64,000 nucleotides of DNA from Eonycteris spelaea (taxonomy: Eukaryota > Chordata > Mammalia > Chiroptera > Pteropodidae): contig PUFA01000143.1 in the NCBI GenBank assembly GCA_003508835.1, positions 3,435,501 to 3,499,500 on the forward strand. The letters run 5' to 3'. Positions 35,201-48,145 of the stretch are shown here, piece by piece (position 1 is the first letter of the stretch; every line of letters starts with the position of its first letter). A model generated the notes under the pieces. It was not told the DNA's origin. It saw only the letters and a list, made by a program, of their open reading frames with translations, and made no database searches. Both the position numbers and the translations under genes were made by a program.

Positions 35201-35420
35201 CATGGGTCCCCACTACCCCAGGCCATAGAGCAGTTTTGGTCTGTGGCCTGTTAGAAACCAGGCCACACAATAGGTGAGCGGCTGCCAAGTGAGCAAAGCT
35301 TCATCTGTATTTGCAGCTACTCCCCAACGCTTGCATCACGCTTCAGTTCCGCCTCAGATCATCAGGCATTATTCTCATAGGAGCACCAATCCCTTGTGGC
35401 AAAAAGGTTGGGGACCGCTG
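35201..35420. mobile_element. Non-autonomous hAT DNA transposon
   Basis: The inverted ends are CATGGGTCCCCA... and ...TTGGGGACCGCTG. The interior includes 'ggtctgtggcctgttagaa', 'accaggccacacaatagg' and 'aggtgagcggctgcc', characteristic of a widespread 220-bp eutherian hAT repeat. It carries no transposase. It is nested in the L1 3' UTR, so it is younger than that L1. Confidence 0.8.
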
Positions 35421-35428
35421 TCATAAAA

Positions 35429-35505
35429 TATTTGTCATAAAATATTCTCTGTCTGACTTATCTCACTCAGCACAACGTGCTACATCCATGTTGTCCCAAA
35501 TGGCA
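35429..35505 (-). mobile_element. Old L1 3' region, right half
   Basis: 'ctgtctgacttatctcact' and 'catgttgtcccaaatggca' continue the L1 interrupted at 35200. An extra copy of 'tcataaaatat' at 35435-35446 indicates local slippage beside the hAT. The L1 ends at about 35505. Confidence 0.7.
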
Positions 35506-35834
35506 AGATTAGGGAGTCTTAACTGTGGGGTGGGTGCTCTCCTGTGTGTAGGTGCCTAGTCAGATCCCCCGCACACACACATGCCCACCCCATGTCTCCT
35601 TATCTGCTCTCAGGCCTATGGTGTGTTCTCCTAGTATGTGTATGTCAGAAGAAAGAGGCCACAAATGTGCTGTGTACAGAAGGAGTCCATAAATGTCTGG
35701 ATCGGGTAAAGTCATATAGCATATTTCTGGAAGCATCAAGTTTCTTCTGGGGCATCGAGCTTTATGAACAAGTACAATTCTGCCCCATTCCTGTACTTGC
35801 AATGGTAGCTCCGCCCTGGCTTACTTAGGTACCA

Positions 35835-36240
35835 GGTTCATCTGGTCCACATACCATAAACAAACATGGAAGCCTCTTCCTCACTCCTGTCCCCATCTGC
35901 CCTGAGTCCCTTTCCCCAAATAGGCAAACATTGTTGTTAAATTCTTCCAGAGATTTAAATACATGTATATGAAGATCTATCCACTGCCCTTTCTAGACAG
36001 ATGGCAGTATACTTGACACATAGGTCTACACTCGACATGTATGTTTAATGTGCCCATACCTTTCCATGGTGACTTGGGAAGTCTGTTTTTTACCACCACA
36101 GTGCTGTGATCCAGAGCATGGTGATATCCTTATCCATTTAGCCATTCCTCTGTTGGTGGACTTTTCAGTTGTTTCCCGTCTTTTACGATGTGAAACAAAG
36201 CTGCTCTTATCCCCTTCCTGTTTTAAAGGTTATTCTGCTA
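35835..36240 (-). mobile_element. L1ME-type 3' region, minus strand
   Basis: 'ccttatccatttagccatt' followed by 'cctctgttggtggacttt' and 'cagttgtttcccgtctttt', preceded by 'cttccagagatttaaatac', is the remembered L1ME/L1M5 antisense 3' text. Diverged. Confidence 0.55.
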
Positions 36241-36527
36241 TGTGCCCTCAATATCTTGAAGGAATAGTTTATTTTCCTAAAATCTGTTTCCTATTTACTC
36301 CTGTTTTAAGTCTTAAATATTTAATTTAAACATTAAATAGATTGGCTGCTATGTAACTCTGGATTGTTATTTATGAGATAGCTTCATTTCTATAGAGACT
36401 AAAGTACATGGTCAACTACTTTATTAATCTTTCTTCTAAAGATGTCATTCTTCCAGGTAAGGAGAGATGAAGAGATTATAAAAATGGGTTAAAGTTTAGG
36501 ACTGGAGATGTAGATTCGATTGTGTGA

Positions 36528-36548
36528 GGGTGGGGGTGGGTGGGGGCC
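36528..36548 (+). other. G-rich tract, potential G-quadruplex
   Basis: G runs of 3, 5, 3 and 5 are separated by single T bases and followed by CCC. The flanks are unassigned. Confidence 0.5.
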
Positions 36549-37544
36549 CTATTCGTTTATCTTCTAATGTGTGCTGCATAAAAGGCTGAGGGGTATGAAA
36601 AAGAATATATATGCAGGTGTACACACAAATATACAGAGACATACACATATAGTTCTTAATGTAGTGGGGAAGGCACCTATTAAAAAATGAGAGGAGCCAG
36701 AGCAAGATAAGGATAGCACCAGGTGGTATGGGTACAGAGGACCTTGAAGCAGATTGTGGGATGAGAGTGATCATAAAAATCTTTGTGGAACTTGACCCTT
36801 CAAAGCTAAGACGAGTCTGATTGAGAGAACAGCTAGGACTAGAAAGGTGTCCAAGAGGCTGACAGTACAGTGTGGAATTGGATGATGCAGTTTGAAATAT
36901 GAGTTTGGGGCCCAGGGAACTGTTGAGTATTGACCTTGAGTGCTGGGGTGGGGAGTTCTGATATCCTTGACTGGAATAAGGGGCTGCTGTGGTTCCTAAG
37001 TGTAGAACACTGAATGTAGTATTGGGTGTTTATAGGTAGGCATGTGTAGGACAGGGCTGGTATGTGCATGAACAGAAAGAGAAAAAAGTGCCAGGGGGTC
37101 AGTTTAGGATATCAGTTGTTTCTGGTGATCCTGTTCTAGACATAAAGTATGCTTGAGAATGAAGAAGAGGATGAGTTAAAATTTATTGATGTTTAATTTC
37201 AATTTAGTTGATGTCAGAGAGAACATAGAGTTAAAATAAATAATCATGCTAAGGCTGAGCTCCTGGAGCACAGCTGTCTAGTGACCTGAGAAAGGGGTAT
37301 CTCTGTGGGTGAAGGTTATTCGTTCAGTTTTATCATTTGAGGTTGAGTGAGATATTCAAATATAAATGTATCTTTGTCATTTGTAAAGAGAGTTGACTAT
37401 AATTTTTTGGTTATTACAATGTCAGGATTGAAAAATAAAATTCCTGTGTAGAAAAAATCCAAGTATCCTGCTTGTAATTTGTGCCATTCTTCCTTGATGC
37501 CAAGTACTGTTTTGATGCCAAGATTTTATGTTTTCTTTTTAAAT
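36549..37544. other. Unassigned non-coding sequence
   Basis: Purine-rich on the plus strand, with no recognisable gene. Possibly ancient repeat DNA. Confidence 0.4.
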
Positions 37545-38153
37545 TGTGGTAGAAAGAATTCTGAACGCCCCCCACCCCAGATCCCCACTTTCTACTGTAC
37601 CCTGCATAATCGCTGAAACTGCAACTGTGATAGAGTTTACTCCTATATTAGGTTTTGTCATATAGTCCAGTGAACTTTCAAAAGAGAGTTGATCCTTAGT
37701 GGGCCTCACCTAATCCCATTAGCCCTTTGAATCTGTGTCTGTAGGTCAGAGACTGAGGACTTCAGAGATTGGAAGCAGGAGAGGCCCTAATATGTCCTAT
37801 TAGTGGCTTAAAGTTGGAAAGAGCCACAGGGCAAGGAATATGGCAACATCTAGGAGCTCAGAGTGGACCTTGGCCAGTAACTAGCAAGCATATGGAAAAC
37901 CTCAGTCGTAAAATCTCCAGCAGCTGAATTCTGCCAGGGGAAAAAATAGCTTAGAATCGTATTTTTTCCAGAGCCTCAAGAAAACTCAGCCCATTGAACA
38001 CACCTTGATTTCAGCTTTGCGATACCCTGAGCAGAGGATTCAGTTAAAATGTATAAGACTTCTGTCCTACAGAACTATGAACTGTTAAATAAGTGTGGCT
38101 CTGAGCTACTGAATTTGTGGTAACTTATTACACAGCAATAGAAAACTAATATA
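37545..38153 (+). mobile_element. MLT1-like (ERVL-MaLR) LTR, plus strand
   Basis: Starts near 'gtggtagaaagaattctga', carries 'ttagtgggcctcacctaat' and 'cacaccttgatttcagctt', and ends 'gaatttgtggtaacttatta' followed by 'cacagcaatagaaaactaa'. At about 600 bp it is long for an MLT1 LTR, so it may contain an insertion. Confidence 0.7.
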
Positions 38154-38254
38154 AAGTTTGTGCACAGCAGTTGAAGGATACAGTAGTGTACATTGTTATA
38201 TAAACCTACACTTTTAAGTCAGTGGCAGTATGGGAATGTAAAGAAATTAAATAG

Positions 38255-38545
38255 TTGGCAAGAAATTGTACCACCAGCTCCTTGGTGTGTCCTAGTATAG
38301 TCACAGGTTCATCTTCACTATCAAAAACCTTGTCCCTCTCTCTTGGAGCCCTCTTTGAGGGTTTTGCCTGGGTCTGGCCTCGTGCCCTTCTTACATTCCC
38401 TATAACACTTAGTCCTTACTCCTCTCATGGCATTTAGTGTGCTATATTGTAACAGATTATTCCCTGTCCATAACTAGTCAGTTTTAGTGTTGGCATCATT
38501 TAGCACAGTACGTAGTATTCAGAAAGTATTTGTTCAGTAAGTGAA
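38255..38545 (+). mobile_element. L2 LINE 3' region
   Basis: 'catttagtgtgctatattg', 'tagcacagtacgtagtattc' and 'agaaagtatttgttcagt' fit the L2 3' end in order, preceded by pyrimidine-rich L2-type text. Diverged. Confidence 0.55.
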
Positions 38546-40904
38546 AGTAAAGAATTGTGAAATGCTAGTTGGAAAAAAAACGCAAGCCGAAGAAAAACAC
38601 TGAAGGAAAGAACGTGCAGATCATAAGAACGCAGCAACTCAAAATCCAAATTAGAAATTTAGGATGATGGATATCAGTGATTATTGACAAAGTCAGGATT
38701 TGAGAAGTCAAAAAGATGATTTTGCTAAGGAAACCTACCCCCAAGTGCAGACTGTTTATAGAGTAAAACGGTGAATACTAAAACAAAACTTTAATAATTG
38801 TAATAAAAAGCGGACTCTTGGTATCTCACATTGTCTTTCAGGAGGTGAAAATGTTGTGGGTCTTAATAAAAATAGAAAAATGGCATTGTGGCATATATTT
38901 CATACTTATTTCTCATATACAGGAAAGAAAGTCATATGAGGTCTTTTATGAAAAATTGTTAGTAGTGTCCTTTTTGTTAATACCACTGTTAACTATTTAT
39001 GACTACTTAATAAATAATAGTATTTATGTCTATTATTGACTAAAAACATATTTAGTACTCAATTTCCTGTTTAATGGCAGAAAAGTTCTGTTCTATAAAT
39101 ATTTGTAAGCATCAGGAAAAGAATTCTAGGCATGATAAAAATATTAAAAAGGTTGATAAGTAGGTGGAATATTAAGTTGTTACCAAGTTCCTAATGCCAA
39201 CAGATGAAGGGAATAGAAAATACTTCTAACAGAGGTTCTTAGGCTTTATTATGAAAGTTGTATTAAACTAAAAATGATAGCTTCGGCTATTTCATATAAT
39301 GGCAAAGAACTAATTGGTAATGTGTTCTCTGTAACTAGGATATATTTCATAGGCAAATAGTAATAAACAAACTTTAGAAGTTGCCATTTATTCAGTAGAG
39401 ACTAGAAGCTTTTGGGGGGATGGAGTTGTATATGAAGAGGACACTGCAGGACTTAATAAAATGAAGAGAAATGTGACTAAGATTCTACAGGATGTAGGTA
39501 TAGATTAATGAGAGTATTTTTCTTCTGTCCTTTTCAATTGATATTATCATCAGATGATTTCCAGAAAAGCTTTCTACAAGGAATAGAAAAGGAGAGAAGG
39601 AGCTCCTAACAGAAGGACAGTTAATATAGGTATGATTGACTTTTGTGTGTGAGCTTTACCCCAAACTGCATTAGCAAGGTTGCAAGTTTATAATTAATGT
39701 TAACATGAATATACTAGTTAATGTTTTAACTATCTTTGAATCTAAAGGTAGTTTCTTCAGTACTTTTCTCAAGTTCTTAAGATACTTAATTTTCCCTCTT
39801 GACTTCTCTTCATCTTAGAAACTGCAATTTCCTTTGTAGGAACAATTTCCTGCTGGGTGCTACTCTCTTTGGTCACTTCTGTCTTGAATGCCCTGAGTTT
39901 TTACCTAAAACCATAAATGCATTGCAACACTAGGCCATTTCATCATCCTATGAATTGAGAAAGTATAGCAGGAAATCACAAGTTGACTGTCCCCAACACA
40001 AGCCTCATGTTTCTTGGTTGCTGTGTCATGAGAGGCAGTTGGTGTTTTGAATGGCAGTTAAGAGGAAGACACTTTGTAGAAAAAACAAATATATTTTCTA
40101 GGGATATATTTAAGAGTGTAATCACTTGGAGAACAAAGTGCAGGTAGAGAGAAAATATTTTCACCATAGTCTAAATTAGATTCTGTTGTCCAGTGTTGTT
40201 TTCCCTTATGATTGTATTAAATTCATTACTTTCCTACGGTGATTTTTTTTTTTTTAGTTTATCTGTTTATTTTTCTGTTTTAAGATGTTTTGTGTCCAGT
40301 TCCTTTCCACCCCTCACTACCGAGACCATGTATAAGAATCATTTCCTTTAGCAGTATGGAAAGAAATCTCCATTTATTTTATTTGCCATCCATTCAGTGT
40401 TGTGCACTGCAAGTCTGTTTTGTACTGTTAATCTCATCTTTTCTGTGCAGGAACTGATATCATGATGATCTCCTAAAATGATGGTTACTTAGACATAACA
40501 GTAGGTCAGGACAGAAATGGTTATCCTATCAAATGAATAATATCAATAAATTTGGTTGTGGTTTCCAGTTGGGTCTTTTCTCGTGTATGACATCTAATGT
40601 AGAAAGAAATCTGTCTACTCCCCTCCCAAAACAGAAGGAACCTCTTTAGTTTCCTTCTCTGTCAACTGCAGTAGTGGTGCAAAGTTTATTTCCCCTTTGT
40701 TGCTCTTTAGCAACAGTTGCCTTTAGGGCTCCCAACATTTAAAGGAAAGGTATATTGGAGAAAAAAATATTTTTCTGCTATTGTTATTTAGAAATCAGAT
40801 GAAGTTTTCAGTAGTGATGTGGTCAGAATTCAATTATTTCATATTCTCTCTTATAGTAAATTTCTATATGTCGGTCTATATTCTTGGAGCCATGTATACA
40901 TAAA
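38546..40904. other. Unassigned non-coding sequence
   Basis: No gene or named repeat seen. A poly-T run lies at 40243-40254. Confidence 0.45.
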
Positions 40905-41510
40905 CCAAGTGAGGCTTTCAAGGAGTTCACAGCCTCAACGGATAGACATATGTATAAATATTTTTAGTTCATAGAAATTCAGTGATAGGAATGGATACAA
41001 TATGTGGCAGTGGCAAAAAGAAAAGGCCCCTGTGGGTTAGGGAAGAGTCCATAGTAGATACATGGTAGAACGGTGTAGGAAAATATTAATGGCAGAATTG
41101 AGATAGTGGATACATGGATGCTTGCTGTAAAACTCACTTGTAATAGAATATTGGATGTAGGAAGAAGGGCTTCATAGATGAAGGAAACTTGAACAGAGTC
41201 TTCAATTTTGTGAGTTTTCCAGGTAGGCAAGAAGAAGGAAGGGAATTTCAGGAAAAGAAATAGCATGTGAAAAGAAAAAGAACAGAAGGCGGGGAGAAAG
41301 AGAAGGAGAGGGAGAGGGAGAGGGAGCACGTGCGTGCGAGCATTCTGAGGAAAATTCAGTAATTTGGTGTAGTTGAGTTAGGCTTTTTTTATGGAAGAAC
41401 AGTAGGAAGTAAGATGAGATAATTAAGATCATGAGGGCCTTGAATGCCAAACTATTCACTCTTTATTTATGTTTGCAAAAGATAGGGAGAGTTCTTTCCC
41501 ATATTTAACA
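40905..41510 (-). mobile_element. L2 LINE, minus strand
   Basis: 'ggcaagaagaaggaaggga' followed by 'tagcatgtgaaaagaaaaag', and later 'tcatgagggccttgaatgcc', follow antisense L2 order. A purine-only GGAGAG-rich array (41291-41326) interrupts it. Confidence 0.6.
41291..41326 (+). repeat. (GGAGAG)n purine-rich simple repeat
   Basis: GGAGAG units with few interruptions, lying inside an L2 relic. One strand is wholly purine. Confidence 0.8.
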
Positions 41511-41924
41511 AAACAAAACACATCTTTCTTGACTACACTTGCTCTGCAGCTTCTGCTTTATTCTCCAGCCAGTGTGAAGCAAAATTCCTTGCAATGAATC
41601 TCTAAGTTTGCTGTCTTTAATGTTTCTCCCCCAACTCCAGTCCAGCTTCTGCCACGCCCCCCCCCCGTGGTGCTGCTCCCCAAAGCTACCAAAAACCTAT
41701 ATAAGGTTCAATACAAAGGCAAACTCTCCATCCTCATTCTACATGGCTTAGAAGCAGTACTAGCACTACTGATTACTTGCTCCTCCTTAAAATTACATTT
41801 TTTTTAAAAAAAAGAGAATGAAAAACATCCTGCTGCATAGAACTGTTGTTTCAATTGTAGATATGTATGTATCACCAGGTGAAAAGTGTGTCCTGGTCAA
41901 AAGAAATTTGAAAACATTTGAAAA
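41511..41924. other. Unassigned non-coding sequence
   Basis: Includes a C-run at 41656-41666 and an A/T tract at 41797-41815. No gene recognised. Confidence 0.4.
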
Positions 41925-42095
41925 CTATCATAGCATAGTAGTTAAGAGCATGGACAGCATAGTTCAGATGGGCCAGGTTGGGGTCCCAACTGTCATTACC
42001 CTGTACTTGAGAGCAAATTACTTAACCTTTTTGGACCGTCTCAAAAGAGATCATGAAAATAAAGCCTCTGGTACATAATAGGTTGCTAAAAGTTT
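41925..42095 (+). mobile_element. MIR SINE, plus strand
   Basis: 'catagcatagtagttaaga' then 'gcatggaca' is the MIR 5' landmark ('agcatagtggttaagagcac'), followed by the core 'caaattacttaaccttttt'. Confidence 0.75.
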
Positions 42096-42199
42096 TTTTT
42101 TAGGGAGAACTCATAAATAGATAGCTAAGTTCTACCAGGTGGTTAGAAATCCTCTGCCTGGAACTTTCTGGAATATGACAATCACCTTTTTATCCTAAC

Positions 42200-42565
42200 T
42201 GCTTGTATTATCTGCCCTTTGGCTTTGCTGTACTGACAACATCACAGCTCCTTAAACATGGTGGGCTCTTTATTCCTCCACATTTCTGTTTCTGTTGTCT
42301 TTGCTTAGAGTGCCCTCTTCTTCCCAACCTCTGTCCTACATGTGAAATACTACTTATTTTAAGTTACCTCTTCTGGGAAGACTCCCATCAATCCACCTTG
42401 CCCATAAACTTCATCCTTTGTTCCCGTGAATCCTCCCATAACCCACATTTATTCCTTTTTCTATATTGTAAGTTTCTTGAGGTCAAGAAAAATGTCTTAT
42501 CTTTTGTCCTTAGCATAGAACAATGCCTGATACAGAGCATACATGTAATTAGTGTTTGATAAGTG
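42200..42565 (+). mobile_element. L2 LINE 3' region
   Basis: 'agagtgccctcttcttccc', 'tacctcttctgggaagactc' and 'attgtaagtttcttgaggtc', ending 'acaatgcctgatacagagc', are colinear with the L2 3' region. Confidence 0.75.
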
Positions 42566-42649
42566 AGTAAGGATAGGAAGGCTTACAGTTTGCATAGGCT
42601 GTGCTGAGCATTAGGGATAAGTAAGACAAGATACTATCTCTGTTCTTAA

Positions 42650-42850
42650 ACTTATAGTGCTTTTTATATTCTTTAATCCCCATGATAACTTGCGAAGTAG
42701 GTATTATATTTCTTCTTTTATACTTTGAGACTTTAAGGCTCAGAATGATTAAAAAACACTTATCCAGGTTACACCACTAGTAGATGTTGAAGCTAGAATT
42801 TACAACCAGGTCTCTTTGAGTCAAGTGCCAGTTCTTTTTCTACTGCACCA
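42650..42850 (-). mobile_element. MIR SINE, minus strand
   Basis: 'ttaatccccatgataactt' then 'gaagtaggtattat', 'ggttacaccactagtagat' and 'ttctactgcaccat' follow antisense MIR in order. Confidence 0.75.
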
Positions 42851-44519
42851 TTATGAAGATTTCTTGTTTACCTTTGTATTTCCCATATTACTTAGAGCAT
42901 TTCTTTGTATGTATAGGACAGTGAATTAAAATTTCTTTTAACTGAATTAGTGTCAAAAGTGAGTCATTTTGTGCCAGAAACAATAATCTTCCAAATGATA
43001 TATGATTTGCAAGAATTAACACAATATCTAAAATTCTTAGCTGGGGTTAGATAATGTGCTAATTATGAAAGAAATGAAAAGAGGTACAAGGGCTAGAATG
43101 AGAGTAAGGGTCTTTAAGAACTTACTCTTTAATTATCAATCTAGTGATCTAATTGTGGAAAATAGAGGCAAACATGAAAATATTCAGATCACTACTATGG
43201 AATGTACTCCTGAAATGGTATTATAAAACTTGATTTAAAATCTTCAGGTCACCAGGGAAGTATTATTTCAAATAGTGCTGCTACTTTTAAAGGTAAATGA
43301 TGAAGCCATCTCTTATTGAAAGCCTTATAAAAAAAAAATCATTTGTTAAAAATTCCATAGACTAATCTCTCAAATTGCCAGTTATATTTCAAAAGACATG
43401 GAGACTATCATTGTATAACTCTTATTCAGGGTACTTGAAACATTTCTAATCCAAGAAGAGTTTCACTTTTATAGTGTAGAGAAAATTGAACATATGATTT
43501 ATTAGCCTAAGGAATATGTTCTTGAAGCTTATTTGGTAATTTAAAAGGGAAATGCAACATTCGAGATTTCCAGGTTTAAAATGTGGCAGTAGTCTAGTTG
43601 AATTTTTTTTTTTTTAAGAAAAAGGGTAATGCTTCGTTATGTAGTCTTACCAAGTAAGCGCTTTATCCAGATCTGAAATGTCAATCATTGATATGCAAAT
43701 CAAGGAGAATTTTAGCTGTATTACCATTGTTTAAAATTTCTACTGAACTCATTAATATTGGTACTGAAATGTAGTATTTTGGCTTAAGTTCCATTTTTTT
43801 TAATTATAAATTTAAAAGAAAATATGAAAGATAATGATCTTTGGATATTAATAAATGTCCAGGATCACAGGCCCAGAAGAAATAATTTGTAGAAGTGCTT
43901 ACTCCTTAGGCTGACTTTTGAATTGCTGCTGTCCACTCTGATAATCATGTGTTCCTTTTTTTCCTTTTTAATAAAAGTTGAGCTGTCCTTAACCTGTTAT
44001 ATCATATGCTCTTTAGGTTAGTTTTACTCATTCTGGGTGTGGTGCTGGTTTCTACTGAGCCACTGTTTTTTCTTGTTCATCTGGGAAATTTTAAAAATAG
44101 GATAAGAGACAGATGTGAAGAAAGTGAAAAGGGATTTCAGAAGAAAATAAAATAGATAAACCTGACATCTCTCTAATGTTAAAACTAAAACAGCATAATA
44201 CAAATCAATTCTAAAACAGTTACCTTATTTTTCTTTATATATAGCCTTCATTGTTTCTATAAACTTCTAAAATAAATAAGACTGTACCTATTCAAAAGCA
44301 ATTAAACTTTGTTACTCAGAAATAAAATATAAAATGTCACATTTTGGTTATATTTCCAAAATGTTTGGATTTAATCATTTTGCCTTGTTTATAGAATTTT
44401 GAAGTCTAAATATCTATCTAGGTTGACTTTTGTTTTCCTTCTTTTTATGTCTCTCTGGCTAAAAAAGAATATCTTCCTATTTGTCTCTACTCTAGGCCTC
44501 TTTGTGACAGTTTAGTTTT
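42851..44519. other. Unassigned non-coding sequence
   Basis: Unique-looking. Contains a perfect octamer ATGCAAAT at 43693-43700 and CCATTGTTT at about 43724-43732. No gene. Confidence 0.4.
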
Positions 44520-45714
44520 AGATACTTTCCTTTTAAGGGGCCCGTGCTCTGACACTTGCCCACAATCTCATTCACTCTGGGCTCCGGGGAAGGGTAGCAA
44601 TTGAAAAGTGTCAGAGACATAACAGGGAGAAACTAAATTGGGTAGCTTCAGGGAGAGAGCTGGAGGGACAGAAGATAGAGTACCTATCTCTGGGGACAGA
44701 AGCACTGGTAGGCACTGCTGCTTTCTTAAGACCTCCCCACACCCAGCCAACAGGCTCAAGCAGTTGCCATTTCTGAGCTCTACATTAACCTAACACTATT
44801 CTCCCTGCTCTGGTGATACCCTGAGACCTTGTTCCACCCAACTAGTGTACTCAAACCAAGCCATTTCCAGTGGTTCTTCACTCAAGTGACCTGGCATGGC
44901 TCACACTGCAGACTTACCTAAAAGGCTCACAAACCCCCAACAAGCAGCAGGTAGCCTTAGTCCGACCTTTACCTTTTGCGAAGGGACCTCAAGCCCTGCA
45001 CTAGCATTAACCAGTTACAACTTGATTGTAACTCCCATCAGGTTTCCCCAAACCTGGCATAAGATGCAGCCAGTGGTGGCCTGAAATGTAGCTTCAACTA
45101 AGCAGCCGTAGGCCTGGCACAAGTAGTGGCTAGCCTTGGTTCACAGCACAGCTTTCCAAACAGCTCCACGCCCAGCACAAGGGGGAACCAATTGCAGATG
45201 ACTTTGTAGGTCCTATAAGGTGGCCCCAAGCTGGGCACAAAGAGTGCCTTACATTGGCCTATACTGGAGCCACTCTCAAGAGGCTTCAGAACCAATACAC
45301 TTGGTGGTTAGCTTCACATCATTACAGAGCACTACCCAACCATCTCCACAGCCGACACACCTGAAGGGTAAACTTGGCTGGTACCAGAGCCTCGCTAAAG
45401 TGACTCCAGCTTTGGGGGGCGGGGTGGGGAGTGGGGCAGTCCCTGTACTACACCTTGTCCACTGTCGTTAGTCAGCCCTCACAGCCAGTCAGCCTGAGGT
45501 GTCAGTCCCATGAGCTGACACGTTAAGAGCAATCAAAGCTCAACTACAACAGAGGATCATGTACAACTCACAAAGGGAAACCTCCTGGAGCACTTGGCTC
45601 CAGTGAACAGGGAGGCTGTTCACTGGGCCTCACAATTCACTACATAAGGCCACTGTGCCAAGACTGGGAGACATAGCAGATCTACCTGATACATAGAAAC
45701 AAACACAAGGGGAC

Positions 45715-46570
45715 AACCAAATAAGGAGGCAAAGAAACATGTTCCAAAAGAAAGAATAGGACAAAACTTCAGAAAAAGAACTAAACAAAAGGGAGACAAT
45801 CTACCAGAAACAGAGTTCAAAACACTGGTTATAAGGATGCTCAGTGAACTTAGGGGAAGAATAGATGAACTCAGTGAAAACTTACCAAAAAAGTTAGAAA
45901 CCATAAAAAAGAACCAGTCAGAAATGAACAATACATTAGAGGAAATCGACAGATTAGATGAATCAGAAGATCAAGTCAGTGATCTCGAAGTTAAGATAGT
46001 GGAAAACACCCCCATCAGAATACCAAAAAGAAAAAAAGAACTTAAATAAAATGAGAGTTTAAGGGACCTCTGGGAAAAACATCAAGCGTAACCAAATTTG
46101 CATTACAGGGGTACCACAAGGAAAAGGAAGAGAGCAAGGAATTGAAAATCCATTTGAAGAAATAATGACTGAAAACTCCCCTAACCTGGTGAAGGAAATT
46201 GATTTACAAGTCCAGGAAGCGCAGAGAGTCCCAAATGCAGTAAACCCAAAAAGTTCCTCACAAAGACACATAATTAAAATGCCGAAGGTTAAAGGCAAAG
46301 AGAGAAACTTAAAAGTACCAAGAGAAAAGTAGTTATGTAAAAGGAAGCTCCCATACTACTATGAGCTGATTTATTAACAGAAACTTTGTAGGCCATAAAG
46401 GATTGGTACAAAATGTTCAGAATGATAAAAAGGCAAGATTATTCTAGCCAGCAAGGCTTTCATTTAGAATTAAAGGACAGATAAAGAGCTTCCCAGACAA
46501 GAAAAGGCTAAGGGAGTTCGTCACCACTAAACCAGTATTACAAGAAACATTAAAGAGACTTTTTTAAGTA
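45715..46570 (+). pseudogene. L1 ORF1 relic
   Basis: The longest open part, 45837-46049, encodes a coiled-coil-like segment rich in E, L and K (MLSELRGRIDELSENLPKKL ... IDRLDESEDQVSDLE), typical of the ORF1p coiled coil. A stop ends it at 46049. Downstream the 'ITGVPQ' block (about 46105) marks the RNA-recognition-motif region, and the C-terminal 'RHIIKMPKVKGKERNLKVP' block is at about 46265-46322, ending in a stop. The frame changes between the blocks. Confidence 0.8.
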
Positions 46571-48145
46571 GAAAAGAAAAAAAATTATTAATAAGAAAAT
46601 ATGGGAAAGAAAATTCTTACTGACAAAGACAAACACTAAAAGCAGTGATCAACTATAAAGGGAAAAGTAGAAAGATGATGTGTAATTACAACAATAAATT
46701 GGGATAATATACACTGAAGAATAAAAAATAATGGCAAAAACATAAATGTGGAGGGAGTGAGCAAAAATTGTAGTGATCTTAGAATGTGTTTTACCTTAAG
46801 CAGCCATCAACTTAAAATAGATTGCATTAAACATAGTTTGGCATATATGAAGTAAAATTAACCACAGACCAAGAATCTACAAGAGATATCCAAGAAATAG
46901 GAATACAAGGAAAGAAAAAAGAATCCAAACACAACATTATAGGAAGTCATCAACATACAAGAGAAGAGAGCAAGAGAATAAGGAACAGAGAACTACAAAA
47001 ACAATCAGAAAACAAGAAGTAACAAGGTAATAACTATATATCCTATACTTGAAATGTAAGCAGACTAAATGCTCCAATCAAAAGACATAGTGTGGCTGAA
47101 TGGAATTTTAAAAAGACCCACACATACATTGCCTATAAGAGACCCACTTCAGATTGAAAAACACACATACTAAATGTGAAAGTATAGAAAAGCATATTTC
47201 ATGCAAATGGAAGTGAAAAAAAAAGCTGGAGTAGCAATACTTAGACAAAATAGACTAAACAAGAGCTGTAACAAGAGGCAAAGGACGTTTTACAATGATA
47301 AAGGGATCGATCCAACAAGAAGATTTAACACTTGTAAACATCTACTCAGTCAATATAAGAGCACACAAATATATAAAGCAGACATGGAGAGAGAAATTGA
47401 CAGTAATAGTCATAATAGGGGATTTTACACCCCATTGACATTGATGGATAGATCATCCAGAGAGAAAATCAACAAAGAAACAAAGACCTTAAATAATACT
47501 TAGACCAGATGGATGCAATTAATATTTTTAGAGCATTTCACCTTAAAGCAGCAAAATATATATTCTTTTTAAGCACACATGGAACATTTTCCAAAACAGA
47601 CCACAAAACAAGTCAATAAATTTAAGAAAATTGAAATTATTTCAAGCATCTTCTCCGATCACAATGGTATGAAACTAGAAATCAATTACGAGAATAAAAC
47701 TGAAGAACACTCAGATATATGAAGGCTAAATAACATTCCATTAAACAATGAATAGATTAACAACAAAATCTATCAAGAAATCAAAATATACCTTGACAAA
47801 AAATGAAAATGAAAACATAACCCAAAATACATGGGACACAGCCAAAACATCTGTAAGAGGAAAATTTATAGCAAATACATGCCTACTTCAAGAAACAAGA
47901 AAAATTTCAATCTAACCTTCTACCTGAAAGAAGTAGAAATAATACGACAAAGCTCAAAGTGAGTAGAAGGCAGGAGATGATAAATATTAGAGTGGAAATT
48001 TTAAAAAGCCTAAAAAAATGAAAAAGATGAATTTAACCAATAACAAGTTCTTCAAAATGATAACATTGGTAACATTTTAGCCATACTCATCAAGATAATA
48101 AGAGAAAGGGCTCAAATAAATAAAATCAGAAGTGAAAGAGGAGTT

